Positions 9,223 to 18,192 of a stretch of 64,000 nucleotides of DNA are shown piece by piece; position 1 is the stretch's first letter, and every line of letters starts with the position of its first letter. The DNA comes from CAVREM01 sp963728825 (GTDB lineage: Bacteria > Acidobacteriota > Vicinamibacteria > Vicinamibacterales > CAVVIG01), in contig CAVSLA010000006.1 of NCBI GenBank assembly GCA_963728825.1, positions 1 through 64,000 on the forward strand, written 5' to 3'. The notes beneath the pieces were generated by a model. It made no database searches, was not told the origin of the DNA, and was given only the letters and a program-made list of their open reading frames with translations. Both the position numbers and the translations under genes were made by a program.

Positions 9223-9347
9223 AAAGAGATCAGGCCCCGGCGACGATACGCTTGGGGGTTCGACCTTCAATTATCCGCGTGCACGGTTGAGCCCTTGGCG
9301 GTATCTTGCTTGCTTACCGTTGAGGTTTTGCTTCGATGGAGGTTTGG

Positions 9348-9743
9348 ATGCGCATGTTTCGAATGTCGGTCGTTGTACTCCTGGTTGCCCTGACAGCATT
9401 TCCCTCTCTCGCGTCCGCTCAGCAGCGTCACGCCGTCAGCCCCGCCACGATGGCAGCGGCCGTCGCGGACCACGCCGAGAAACAGGACGCCGACCGCGAG
9501 GCGATTCGCGAGGCGCTGAGCCGGCCCGAGGTTCGGGAGATCGCCGACAAGACCGGTGTCGACATGGCGCGCATGACGGCGGCGGTCAACACGATGTCGG
9601 GCGCCGACCTCGATCGCGCGGCCGAAATCGCCCGGCAGGTCAACACGTCGCTGGTCGGTGGGGCCTCGACGGTCGTCATCTCCACCACGACGATCATCAT
9701 CGTCCTGCTGATCGTGATCCTGATCGTCCTCGCGGCCGATTGA
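9348..9743 (+). CDS. PA2779-family membrane-anchored protein
   Basis: A 131-residue exported protein. ATG 9348 follows GGAGGTTTGG; the in-frame ATG 9336 has poorer spacing. A signal peptide ends at LASAQQ. A helical middle (residues 35-95) rich in Ala, Asp and Arg precedes a single C-terminal transmembrane helix (TTTIIIVLLIVILIVL). The helical segment plus hydrophobic tail matches PA2779-type proteins, which sit next to PA2778-type cysteine peptidases, exactly as here (13 bp to the next gene). It is probably the anchor, partner or substrate of that peptidase; the role is not established. Confidence 0.78.
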   Translation: MRMFRMSVVVLLVALTAFPSLASAQQRHAVSPATMAAAVADHAEKQDADREAIREALSRPEVREIADKTGVDMARMTAAVNTMSGADLDRAAEIARQVNTSLVGGASTVVISTTTIIIVLLIVILIVLAAD

Positions 9744-9756
9744 GGTTGGCGCGGGC

Positions 9757-11736
9757 GTGACAGCCCTCTCGGCGCTTCTCGCGGCGCTGACGCTCAACGT
9801 TCCGTTTCTGCCACAGACGCCCGCGCTGTGCGGCGGCGCGTCTGTGGCAATGGTCTTCCGTTATTGGGGCGACCGCCACGCTGACGTCCAGCAGTTCGCC
9901 CCGCTGGTCGACCGCCGCGCCGGCGGAATCGCCGACACCGTGCTCGTCGAGGCGGTTCGGCAGCGGAACTGGCGGGCGACGCCGCTCGTCGGGACCATCG
10001 ACCTCCTCCGCGAACGCATCGCCGCCGGCCAGCCGCTCATCCTGCTCCTCGAGGATCGTCCCGGCCGGTTTCACTACGTCGTTGCCGTAGGCGCCGACGA
10101 ACAGACGATCGTCGTCCACGATCCGACCTGGGGCCCCGGCAGGCAATACCCCAGCGGCGAGCTCGCGCGGCGCTGGGCGGCGGCGAATTACTGGGCGCTG
10201 TTGATTGAGCCGCAGAGTACACCTTCTTCCGAGCGTAGGGCGGGCCTCTCAGGTCCACCAGTTGAAACAGAGCCCCCCAGATCGGCGACGCCCTGCGATC
10301 GACTGCTCGACGCTGCGTTGGACGTGATCGCCAGCGACGGCCTTGACAAGGCAGACGTGCTGCTCGATGGAGTGATACGCGCCTGTCCACGATCTGCAGC
10401 GGCAGTTGCTGAACTGGCGGCGGTCCGATTCGCGCAGGATCGCTGGCACGACGCGCAGACGCTGGCTGAACAGGCGGTCGCGCTCGACCCCTCGTACCAG
10501 TACGCCTGGGAGGTGCTCGCCTCGACGCGGTTCGTCCAGGACGATGCCCATGGTGCTTTGGGCGCCTGGAACAGAACGGGCAAGCCGCAGCTCGATTCCG
10601 TGGTCATCGACGGCCTGTCACGCACCAGATACTCCCTCGTAGCACAGGTCGCGGGACTGACTCCGAACACCACGCTGACCGCCTCGGCCTATCGGCTCGC
10701 CGAGCGGCGTCTCAAGGCGCTGCCGAATCAACTTGCCGTGCGGGTCGACTACAAGCCGGATGCTGACGGCTATGCCACGGTTCACGTGGCGATTGCCGAG
10801 CGAGCGCAGCGACCACAGGGATCCGCTTCGTGGATCGCGATGGGCGTCCGCGCGATGGTCACGAAGGAAGCACGAATTGCCTTGCCTGGATGGACCGGGC
10901 AGGGAGAAGTCTGGAGCGGCAGCTGGCGATGGTGGTCAGGACGGCCGCGCGTGGCGATGGAGTTTGCTGCGCCAGTGGTCGGTGGGCTTGGCGGGGTTTC
11001 CCGCGCGGGCGTGTCGTGGGAACAGCAGACCTACTGGCAAAGACCGGATGTGTATCGAGAGGAACGTCTGCGCGGCAGCTTCACGACCGCCAACTGGCTG
11101 ACGCCGGATCTTCGATATGAAATCACCGGCGCTCTCGACTCATGGGACCGCAGCCGGCGCACGGCCTCAGTCGGTGGCGTCCTGGAACGTCGGCTGGTCG
11201 ACGATCGGCTGACATTGGAGGCGCGTGGCGAGACTTTCGGCACCCTCACCGACGGCCGCCCATTTTCGGCTGGATCGCTCACAGCCATCTATCGAACCTC
11301 GCGTGATGATCGTGGATTGGTCCACTTCGTCGACGCCGGCGTCGACGTCGCGAGCGCCCATGCACCCAGGGCGCTCTGGTCAGGCGCTGGCGACGGCCAT
11401 GCGCGAATGCATCTCCTTCGAGCGCATCCGCTGCTGGTGGACGAGGCGATCGGCGGAGCCGTGTTTGGACGCAGAGTGTGGCACGTGACCACCGAGAGCC
11501 GGCGCTGGCTCGAGCAACCGGCGTTGATACGCCTGGGGATTGCCGGATTTGTGGACGCCGCCGGCTCATCTCGCGGCTCGAACGTTGACGGGACCATGAC
11601 CAGCCAGGTCGATGCTGGAGCCGGTTTGCGCATTCGGCTGCCGGGCATCGGCGGGCTGATCCGGGCCGACTACGCGCGCGGCATTCGCGATGGCCGCAAC
11701 CACTTCAGCGTCGGGATTGTCGCCGATCGTTTTTAG
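9757..11736 (+). CDS. PA2778-type C39-like cysteine peptidase with TPR and C-terminal beta-barrel
   Basis: A 659-residue protein. Residues 1-145 are a C39-like papain-fold peptidase: LPQTPALCGGAS carries the oxyanion Gln and catalytic Cys, GRFHYVVAVG the catalytic His, and VHDPTWG the Asp. Residues 175-270 look like TPR or helical repeats (DVLLDGVIRACPRSAAAVAE, LAEQAVALDPSYQYAWEVLA). Residues 300-659 alternate as beta-strands and end in an aromatic residue (SVGIVADRF), like an outer-membrane barrel of the YaiO/BcsC type. Known PA2778 proteins, as I recall them, stop after the TPR part, so the barrel is a notable addition. Start GTG 9757 has only a distant GAGG. Confidence 0.8.
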   Translation: MTALSALLAALTLNVPFLPQTPALCGGASVAMVFRYWGDRHADVQQFAPLVDRRAGGIADTVLVEAVRQRNWRATPLVGTIDLLRERIAAGQPLILLLEDRPGRFHYVVAVGADEQTIVVHDPTWGPGRQYPSGELARRWAAANYWALLIEPQSTPSSERRAGLSGPPVETEPPRSATPCDRLLDAALDVIASDGLDKADVLLDGVIRACPRSAAAVAELAAVRFAQDRWHDAQTLAEQAVALDPSYQYAWEVLASTRFVQDDAHGALGAWNRTGKPQLDSVVIDGLSRTRYSLVAQVAGLTPNTTLTASAYRLAERRLKALPNQLAVRVDYKPDADGYATVHVAIAERAQRPQGSASWIAMGVRAMVTKEARIALPGWTGQGEVWSGSWRWWSGRPRVAMEFAAPVVGGLGGVSRAGVSWEQQTYWQRPDVYREERLRGSFTTANWLTPDLRYEITGALDSWDRSRRTASVGGVLERRLVDDRLTLEARGETFGTLTDGRPFSAGSLTAIYRTSRDDRGLVHFVDAGVDVASAHAPRALWSGAGDGHARMHLLRAHPLLVDEAIGGAVFGRRVWHVTTESRRWLEQPALIRLGIAGFVDAAGSSRGSNVDGTMTSQVDAGAGLRIRLPGIGGLIRADYARGIRDGRNHFSVGIVADRF

Positions 11737-11744
11737 GATCCTGT

Positions 11745-12092
11745 TTATCGGGTTGCGGCAATCATCACGTAGACGGTGAGCAGCAGGAGAGCATTCGGGA
11801 CCGCCGACCACCAGAAGGCTTGCCGCCATTCCCGCCGCTCGAGGCCAGGCCTCGGCGCCCGTCCGGTCCAGCGCACCATCAGGATGGCGACCGTTTCGAT
11901 GGCAAGCGCCGACACCAGGCCGGCGATGACTGTCGACGCACCGAAGTCGTCCGGCATGGCGCCCCGACGGAGAAGGGCCTGATTGATACTGGCGATCCAC
12001 AACCAGCCAATCGACACGGTCCAGCCGGCGGCCAGCCAATGCAGTGATTTCCCGAACACGCGAACGGACGACGGCTCCGAGAAATCGGTCAT
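11745..12092 (-). CDS. Small integral membrane protein, unknown
   Basis: A 115-residue protein with about three hydrophobic segments (LHWLAAGWTVSIGWLWIA, STVIAGLVSALAIETVAIL, AFWWSAVPNALLLLTVYVM) and an Arg-rich loop between the second and third. ATG 12092 is the first start giving a compact membrane protein; no good ribosome binding site is seen, and the frame is open further upstream. It is convergent with the peptidase gene, 8 bp apart. I do not recognise the family. Confidence 0.6.
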   Translation of the reverse strand: MTDFSEPSSVRVFGKSLHWLAAGWTVSIGWLWIASINQALLRRGAMPDDFGASTVIAGLVSALAIETVAILMVRWTGRAPRPGLERREWRQAFWWSAVPNALLLLTVYVMIAATR

Positions 12093-12331
12093 GAAGAGGC
12101 GACGGGCTTCAGCGAGCGGGACGGTCAGAGGGATAAACGGAAGCGAGCCACCCGCGTAGTCTGCCACGAATTGCGGATCACGGCGGGAATGGCGAGTCGT
12201 CGGCTGCACGCGTCTCGCCACTGCAAGTTCGCGTCCGCTTTTGCCGCCCGCAAACAGCCGGCAACAGTCGCGCTTCGCCAACAAACGGTGGAGGTGTCAC
12301 GGGCGGCGTCCCGTCGAACGTCGCCACGATT

Positions 12332-13381
12332 CTACGTTCTCTTCGAGACGGAGGTGGCCGCTGCTGGCGGCGGCATCTTCACGCTGACGCGCCGGCCGAC
12401 GCGGCGCTTACGCTGTCCAGGGACACGGACTGCCCCGCTGCGATGGAGTTCGACGAGCTGTTCGACCAGGTCGATCGAGTAGGCACCTTCTTCCGCTTCG
12501 TCGCGCATCGTCCGGAACGCGGACGCCGTCGTCATGGCCCGGCGGTAGGGCCGGTCGCTCGTCAACGCATCGAAGACATCCACGATCGTGACGATCTGCG
12601 CGACCAGCGGGATCCGATCGCCGGCCAGTCGATCCGGATAGCCCCGGCCGTCGAGACGCTCGTGGTGATGGCGAACGATCGGCCGAACCGGATCGAGCGA
12701 CTTCACCGGCCGGCAGAGGTCGTCGCCGACAATCGGATGGGTCTTCATGACCTCGTACTCGCTGGCACTGAGACGCGATTTCTTGAGCAGCAGGCGATCG
12801 GGCACCGCGATCTTGCCGACGTCGTGGAGCAGTGCGCCGCGCTTCAGCGTATCGACATCGCCGGCTTCGAGGCCGAGACGTTCGCCGAGGGCAGTCGCAT
12901 AACACGCGAGGCGTTGGCAGTGTCCTTCCGTGGATGAATCGCGGGCCTCGATGACGCGGCCGAGCGTCATCACGAGGGCTTCGGCGGACTCGAGTCCATC
13001 CGTCACTCGCTTCGTCCGCACCAGCGATCGAACGCGGGCGACGAGCTCCTCGGGATCCACCGGTTTTTCGAGAAAGTCGTCGGCGCCGGCAGCGAGCCCC
13101 GCCATTCGGGCCCGGCGGTCGGCGGTGCCGCTCATCAGGACAACCGGAATGAGCCGCGTGTCACTCTGCTGCTTCAGCTCTGAACAGACCTCGAGGCCGG
13201 ACATTCCCGGCATCACCACATCGAGGACGACCGTGTCAGGAGATTCGTCCCTGGCAATCTGCAGCGCCTCGCTGCCACTCGTAGTCGTCACCACGTTGTA
13301 TTCACGCTGAAGGAAAGAGCGCAGGCCGGACAAAATGGCCTCGCGATCGTCGACAACGAGAACTGTCGGCGGCTTGATCAC
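12332..13381 (-). CDS. Response regulator with HD-GYP domain
   Basis: A 349-residue two-domain output protein. Residues 5-120 are a receiver domain with phosphoacceptor Asp54 (VVLDVVMPG), the acidic pair DD at 11-12 and Lys106 (EKPVDP). Residues 135-325 are an HD-GYP domain: HD at 186-187 (LLHDVGKIAVPD), HHERLDGRGYP at 239-249 and IVDVFDALTSDRPYR. HD-GYP proteins of this kind hydrolyse cyclic-di-GMP, and the signature residues are present. Start GTG 13381 follows GGGAGGCACGG; the longer upstream frame lacks this support. No cognate kinase is adjacent. Confidence 0.92.
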   Translation of the reverse strand: MIKPPTVLVVDDREAILSGLRSFLQREYNVVTTTSGSEALQIARDESPDTVVLDVVMPGMSGLEVCSELKQQSDTRLIPVVLMSGTADRRARMAGLAAGADDFLEKPVDPEELVARVRSLVRTKRVTDGLESAEALVMTLGRVIEARDSSTEGHCQRLACYATALGERLGLEAGDVDTLKRGALLHDVGKIAVPDRLLLKKSRLSASEYEVMKTHPIVGDDLCRPVKSLDPVRPIVRHHHERLDGRGYPDRLAGDRIPLVAQIVTIVDVFDALTSDRPYRRAMTTASAFRTMRDEAEEGAYSIDLVEQLVELHRSGAVRVPGQRKRRVGRRVSVKMPPPAAATSVSKRT

Positions 13382-13610
13382 CCGTGCCTCCCTTTCATAG
13401 ATGTTGGAGGCCACTTGAAGTCTCAAAGGCGGGTCCGGATCACAGTTTTGACGCGGCGCGGCTAAGACGCCCAAGGTCAGCAGTTTGAGAATGTCCCTTA
13501 CCGAGGCCATGTTCAAAGTCGATCGGCCCAGCCGTATGAAACGGCAACGCTCGGCATGGTAGAGGTTACATGGCGAATTTTGTAAGCCTGCGGAGGATGC
13601 CCGAGCGGGG

Positions 13611-13642
13611 ACGGACGGGCACGAATCGACGTGCCCGTCCGT
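13611..13642 (-). terminator. 13-bp perfect hairpin after the LysM-SBP gene
   Basis: ACGGACGGGCACG at 13611-13623 pairs perfectly with 13630-13642 around a 6-base loop. It lies 9 bases beyond the stop of the solute-binding gene, so it can end the leftward six-gene run. There is no U-tract after it, so the mechanism is uncertain. Confidence 0.65.
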
Positions 13643-13651
13643 CAACGAGCG

Positions 13652-14729
13652 TTACGGCATCAGCAGGACGAGCCTGGGGTAAATCAGGTTTTCGTTGGCG
13701 ACACGATCGCGGTTGAGATCCCAGATTTCTTTCCACCGGTTCAAGTCTTTCAACTCGGTAGCGGCGATCCGGCTCAAGGTGTCACCGGCCTTGACCGTGT
13801 AGGTGCGGCGGCCCGGAACCGGCTTCATGAACGTCTCCGACGAGCTCGACAGGTATTCGCGCATCAGCTCGCCGTATTGCGGCGTCGCCTTGATCTTGTC
13901 GATCGCGTTGTTCACTTCGAAGACGAGATCGAAATTCCCTTCGGGGATACCGACGGCATACCTGGACTGATTGAGGTTGTATTTCACGATCATCGTCCGC
14001 GGGTGCTCCTTGATCTCCTCGGCCGCGAACGGGTAATCGTAGATGAGGGCGTCCGCCTGATCCTTCTCGACCGCCTCGAACCAGCCGTCGTCGCCCGAGA
14101 ACTTGCTGATCCTGGCGTTGGGGATGTTCTCCTTCACCCAGCGTTCAGCGGCCGGATCGTCGTAAATCGCCACGCGCTTCCCGGCCAGGTCGGACGGCGA
14201 TCGGAAGGTCGATGACATGCTTTCGTTGACGATCATGCAGAGGCCGAAGTCGAGATAGCCGTTCGACCAGATCACGCCGCCGATCGACGGGTCTGGCACA
14301 TAGCCGGCCATGATGATGTCGATCTCGCCGTCGCGGAGCTTGTCGGGCAGCTCTTCGTAGTCGGCTTCCACCACCTGAACGCGTTTCGCGCCCAGTGACC
14401 CGGCGACGATGCCGGCCAGACGGAAATCGAAGCCGTCTTCCTGCTTGCGGTCGTTGATGAAATGCAGCGGCGGGGCGTCTTCCTCCATCCCGACGCGCAG
14501 TACGCCCGTCTGACGGACGGTGCCCAGCACACCTCTGCGGGCCGCGCCTGCCGCCGGGCGCGCTTCGCTCGACGCGGGCGTCGCCGTGGCCGGTGCGGCC
14601 GTACCTACCGGTCGATCCCGAACCGGGCATCCGCAAGGGGATCCGGTCGCGATAGGTGTAGCCCGCGAAACCGAGCACGGCGAGGCCTACGAGAAACAGC
14701 AGGAGCTTGCCGGGGCCGGTCAATCGCAT
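13652..14729 (-). pseudogene. Periplasmic solute-binding protein (SBP_bac_3) with C-terminal LysM; one frameshift
   Basis: Frame 1 starts at ATG 14729 with a membrane anchor (MRLTGPGKLLLFLVGLAVLG). Frame 2, after a one-base shift somewhere between 14530 and 14675 (most likely near 14600, in a Pro/Ala/Thr linker), encodes the binding protein. That part begins LGTVRQTGVLRVGMEEDAPP, has the GEIDIIMAGYV and DPAAERWVKE blocks of amino-acid-type periplasmic binding proteins, and ends with a LysM motif (RTYTVKAGDTLSRIAATEL). The joined length is about 358 residues. LysM suggests peptidoglycan attachment of the binding domain. It is the last gene of the leftward run, 41 bp after the amine oxidase start. 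The C-terminal frame itself has no upstream start before GTG 14530. Confidence 0.78.
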
Positions 14730-14770
14730 CCCGCCCTGTGACCCATCTGGTGCCACGTCCACCCTCTCTT

Positions 14771-16408
14771 TCAAGCCGTTCGTGCGAGGCGCGGGAGCCA
14801 TGCCGTGCTGCCGCTCACCTTCGCCATCACCGCTTTGGCCGTATCGGCGCCCGATTGTGCAGCGCCATTCATGTAGCCCTGAAAGTCGTAACTGCAGTGC
14901 TCGCCGGCGAAGAACAGGTTGCCGGCGGGCAGTCCCTCGGAGCCGGCAATGGTCGTCCACTGCCCCGGCTTGTAACAGGAGTAGGAGCCCTTGACCCACG
15001 GGAATGTCGGCCAGTGGAAGCGCGACACCTTGCCGTTGCGCGTGCGAGTGGAGCCGGGATACGCGCGCTCGATGCCGGCCATCAGGCGAACCGCCGCTTC
15101 TTCCGCGGTCCCCTGACCGGCGTCGTGGGCGAGCTTGCCGCCCGAGTAGAGCGTCAGCCCGCCCGACAGGCCCGGCTGCATGAAGCTGTTGTCCCAGGCC
15201 AGCTGAAACGGCTGGTCGCTGTAGGTCGCGCCCGTGTAACCCAATTTCTGCCAGACACGGCTGTTGAATCCGACCAGCACCTTCGCATTGGCCCCGTAGC
15301 CCAGCTCGTTGATGGCGCGCTTCTTCAACTCGGGCAGCTCGACCTGCATCTTCACCTCGCGCAGCAAGGTGAACGGAATGGTGAGCACGACGATGTCGGC
15401 GTCCTCGTCGATCGCGCCGTTGCCGGTCTGGAAGGTCAGGGTGAAACCGTCGCCCTTGCTGCGGATCGCCTCGAGACGGTGCCGGCGTCGAATCTGCGGC
15501 TCGAGGCGCTTGGCGAGCTCGTCGACGACCTGCTGGTTGCCGCCGCGGACCTTGTAGCGCTCGTCGCTTTCACCCAGCAGCAGGAACTCTTCGGGGTCCT
15601 CCAGCTCGCCCGTCTCGATGAGAAAGATGAAATTGAGCGCCGATTGCTCGGCGGAGTCCAGACCGTACTCCGTCACGTAGGCGACGTCGAGCAGTTCCCG
15701 CAGCCAGCCGGTCGCGCCGATGCCGTCGAGATATTGGGTGATCGTCATCCGATCGAACTTCGCCCCGCCGCCCTCGTGTGCGTAGTCGACAACGTCGCCC
15801 ATCGACTCGGAATCTGCGAAGATCCGCTTCGCAATCGGCACGAACGCACGGGCGGCTTGTGCCTGTGTATAGTGACGTCCGTTGATGAAATAAGTTTCAG
15901 GCTTCAGCGATCCGAGCTCGGGGGCGCGCGTATCGAGCCGTTCGAGCTTGAACTCGTCCATCAGGGCGAGCATTTCCTCGTGCGAGCTGTCGATGAATTC
16001 GCCGCCCAGCTCGGTGGTGAGGCCGTCGGCCAGCAGGTTCGAGGCGGTGAACATCCGCCCGCCGGTCCGGTCGGCGGCTTCGAAGATCGTCGCGCGCAGG
16101 CCGGCTTTCTGCAGCTTGTAGGCCGCGTTCAGCCCCGCGATGCCACCGCCGACGATCGCGATGCGCGTCTCACGTGCACCGGCCGGCGCAGCCGGCGGCG
16201 GCGCGTCAGCGGGCGTGGGCGTGCCGCTTCTGCAGCCGGCGCTGATCACCAGGCCGGTCGCCAGCATCGAATCGCGGATGAACCGGCGGCGCGTCAGCGC
16301 GATGTCAATCAACTCGTCGAGGGGGGGCACGCCCGGCCGCTCGCGCGCGGCGAGCGCCGCCACGCGAATGGCCTGCCGCAACGAATCGAACAGCGGGCTC
16401 CGCGACAC
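14771..16408 (-). CDS. Exported FAD-dependent amine oxidase
   Basis: A 545-residue flavoprotein of the monoamine oxidase family. After about 38 residues it has a twin-Arg-type signal (RRRFIRDSMLATGLVISAGC), which could also be a lipobox. The FAD Rossmann motif IAIVGGGIAGLNAAYKL is followed by FEAADRTGGRM, and the C-terminal FAD site is LPAGNLFFAGEHCSYDFQGYMNGA. It oxidises a primary or secondary amine, releasing H2O2; the substrate is unknown. Start GTG 16408 follows GGGAGGTAAAAC. It lies 44 bp downstream of the AAA+ gene and 41 bp upstream of the binding protein, so operon membership is likely. Confidence 0.92.
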   Translation of the reverse strand: MSRSPLFDSLRQAIRVAALAARERPGVPPLDELIDIALTRRRFIRDSMLATGLVISAGCRSGTPTPADAPPPAAPAGARETRIAIVGGGIAGLNAAYKLQKAGLRATIFEAADRTGGRMFTASNLLADGLTTELGGEFIDSSHEEMLALMDEFKLERLDTRAPELGSLKPETYFINGRHYTQAQAARAFVPIAKRIFADSESMGDVVDYAHEGGGAKFDRMTITQYLDGIGATGWLRELLDVAYVTEYGLDSAEQSALNFIFLIETGELEDPEEFLLLGESDERYKVRGGNQQVVDELAKRLEPQIRRRHRLEAIRSKGDGFTLTFQTGNGAIDEDADIVVLTIPFTLLREVKMQVELPELKKRAINELGYGANAKVLVGFNSRVWQKLGYTGATYSDQPFQLAWDNSFMQPGLSGGLTLYSGGKLAHDAGQGTAEEAAVRLMAGIERAYPGSTRTRNGKVSRFHWPTFPWVKGSYSCYKPGQWTTIAGSEGLPAGNLFFAGEHCSYDFQGYMNGAAQSGADTAKAVMAKVSGSTAWLPRLARTA

Positions 16409-16452
16409 GTTTTACCTCCCGAATCTCACAATGGGGCGAGCGTCTTAGAGTA

Positions 16453-18192
16453 TCAAGAATTCAACAGCGCCCTGAGCTCGTTGATCCGCGCGAACACCGT
16501 TTCCCGGTCCATCGCCCGGTAGCTGGCCGGCAGCACCTCGCGCGACGTGCATTCCTGGACCGCCACGAGAATCTGCAGCTCCCGCTCGAGCGGGCTGGTC
16601 GCCGGAATGAAGTCGGCGAAGGCGCGCCGCAACGCCTCGATCGACACCTCGGGCTCGCCATCGCCGGGCGTCGAGTCGGCGACCAGCAGCGCGCGCGCGA
16701 GAATCGCCTCGATGTCGGCGCCCGACAGGCCTTTCGGATCGTCGGTCACCTGCGTGATCGACGTGGCGCTGGTCTTCAGGCCGCTCTTCTTCAACATGAT
16801 GCGAAACAGCGCATCGTGCTCCTCCGGGGTCTCCGGGTAGAACAGGCCGAGATGCTCTTCGGCACGTCCCTGACGTTTCAAGTCGACCGGCAGCAGATCC
16901 GGCCGGCAGGTGATCAGGAACCACAGAATCTTGCCGCGGTACTCGGTGTTCCCCATGAACGACGACAGCTGCGCGAACACCCGGTTCGACGTGCCCGAGT
17001 CGCCCTGCTGGTTCCGATCGCCGAGAAACGCGTCGGCCTCGTCAATGATCACGCCGACCGGCCACATCGCGTGCAGCAGCTTGAGGATTTTCTCGAGATT
17101 GCCCTCGGTCACCCCCTGCCACTGCGATCGGAAGTTGAGGAACTTGACGCACGGGAAGCCGATCTCGCCGGTGAAGCAGTTGACGAGAAACGTCTTGGCC
17201 GATCCGACCGGCCCGACGATCAGATATCCCATCGGCACGCCGCGCAGCCGGCCGGCGAGAATCGCCTGCGCCGCCCGGCGCAGGCGCTCCTTCACGCCCT
17301 CGTGGCCGGCGACCATGTCGAGGGCAAATCGCGACTCCACGTATTCGAGCAGGCCGTAGCATTCGGCCTCGATGACCGCCTTCTTCTGCAGCCGCAGCGC
17401 CGTCGCGTCGAGCCGCGCGCCGTGTTCGTCGACCGATGCCAGAATCTGCCGCAGCTGAATACGGGTCAGGCCGGACGTGAGCTGCGCCAGCCGCTCCGCC
17501 GGCAAATCCGATTTCGTCTTGAACCACGCTTCGTCGCGGATCGCGCGCAGGAACCGGAGCCGCTCGCCCTCGTCCGGCCGCTCGACCTCGACCTCCACCG
17601 TCTGGGGCGAGCGAACGATCCGTGTGCTGATGTCGGCGAGGTTCTCGGTGATCAGCACGAAGGTGATGTTCGCGGCGAGCAGCGCCGGGTCGGTCGCCCA
17701 CTTCTGCAGGAACACGCGGACGGCCCGGTCTTCGGCACTCGACTCGCCGCTCGACTCCGGGATGAGCGTCTCGACGTAGGGAAAGATCACCGCGACACCG
17801 AGCGGCGGCTGGCGGTGCATCGTCTGCTTCAGGAACGAATCGAGCAGCGACAGAAACGCCATCGGTTCACGCGGCAGCGACCTGGCGAGGTCGGTGCCGT
17901 GCACCGCGTCGACGACTGACACGGCGTCCGTGAAGTACTGGTGCGACTCGCGCGTATGAAAGATTGCGCCGTTCGCCCGCTGGTACTCGATGACGATGTC
18001 GCGCTGGCCGAAGATCCAGTCGCCGATGAACTTCGCGAGCGGGACGAACTCCGGCCCGTCCGCCGGCTTCGGCACTGGCACGAGGTCGTGGGTGTTGCCG
18101 TGCAGCACGAAGGTGTTGCCGAGCCGCGCCCGGATGCCGTGCGCCAGCGTACGGGCCCAACGGGGATACTGTTCGAACGAAGTCGTCGTCAC
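16453..18192 (-). CDS. AAA+ ATPase with degenerate N-terminal AAA module, linked to PspA
   Basis: A 579-residue ATPase. Residues 300-530 are an AAA+ domain: Walker A GPVGSAKT at 327-334, Walker B VGVIIDEADAF at 379-389, sensor 1 around WFLITCRPD at 424-432 and a sensor-2 helix GLSGADIEAIL near 488. Residues 25-260 show AAA-like secondary structure (FVLHGNTHDL, FVLITENLADIS, VEVERPDEGERLRFL) but no Walker A, suggesting an inactive first module. GTG 18192 overlaps the upstream stop in GTGA; the open frame above it is a shadow of the preceding gene. Linkage to a PspA/ESCRT-III protein suggests a Vps4-like remodelling role. That role is inference. Confidence 0.85.
   Translation of the reverse strand: MTTTSFEQYPRWARTLAHGIRARLGNTFVLHGNTHDLVPVPKPADGPEFVPLAKFIGDWIFGQRDIVIEYQRANGAIFHTRESHQYFTDAVSVVDAVHGTDLARSLPREPMAFLSLLDSFLKQTMHRQPPLGVAVIFPYVETLIPESSGESSAEDRAVRVFLQKWATDPALLAANITFVLITENLADISTRIVRSPQTVEVEVERPDEGERLRFLRAIRDEAWFKTKSDLPAERLAQLTSGLTRIQLRQILASVDEHGARLDATALRLQKKAVIEAECYGLLEYVESRFALDMVAGHEGVKERLRRAAQAILAGRLRGVPMGYLIVGPVGSAKTFLVNCFTGEIGFPCVKFLNFRSQWQGVTEGNLEKILKLLHAMWPVGVIIDEADAFLGDRNQQGDSGTSNRVFAQLSSFMGNTEYRGKILWFLITCRPDLLPVDLKRQGRAEEHLGLFYPETPEEHDALFRIMLKKSGLKTSATSITQVTDDPKGLSGADIEAILARALLVADSTPGDGEPEVSIEALRRAFADFIPATSPLERELQILVAVQECTSREVLPASYRAMDRETVFARINELRALLNS

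Noticed and set aside
14462..16522. A 686-codon frame on the plus strand
   Set aside because: It is antisense to the amine oxidase gene; composition is Arg/His/Ala-rich with no domains. High GC content creates such shadows.
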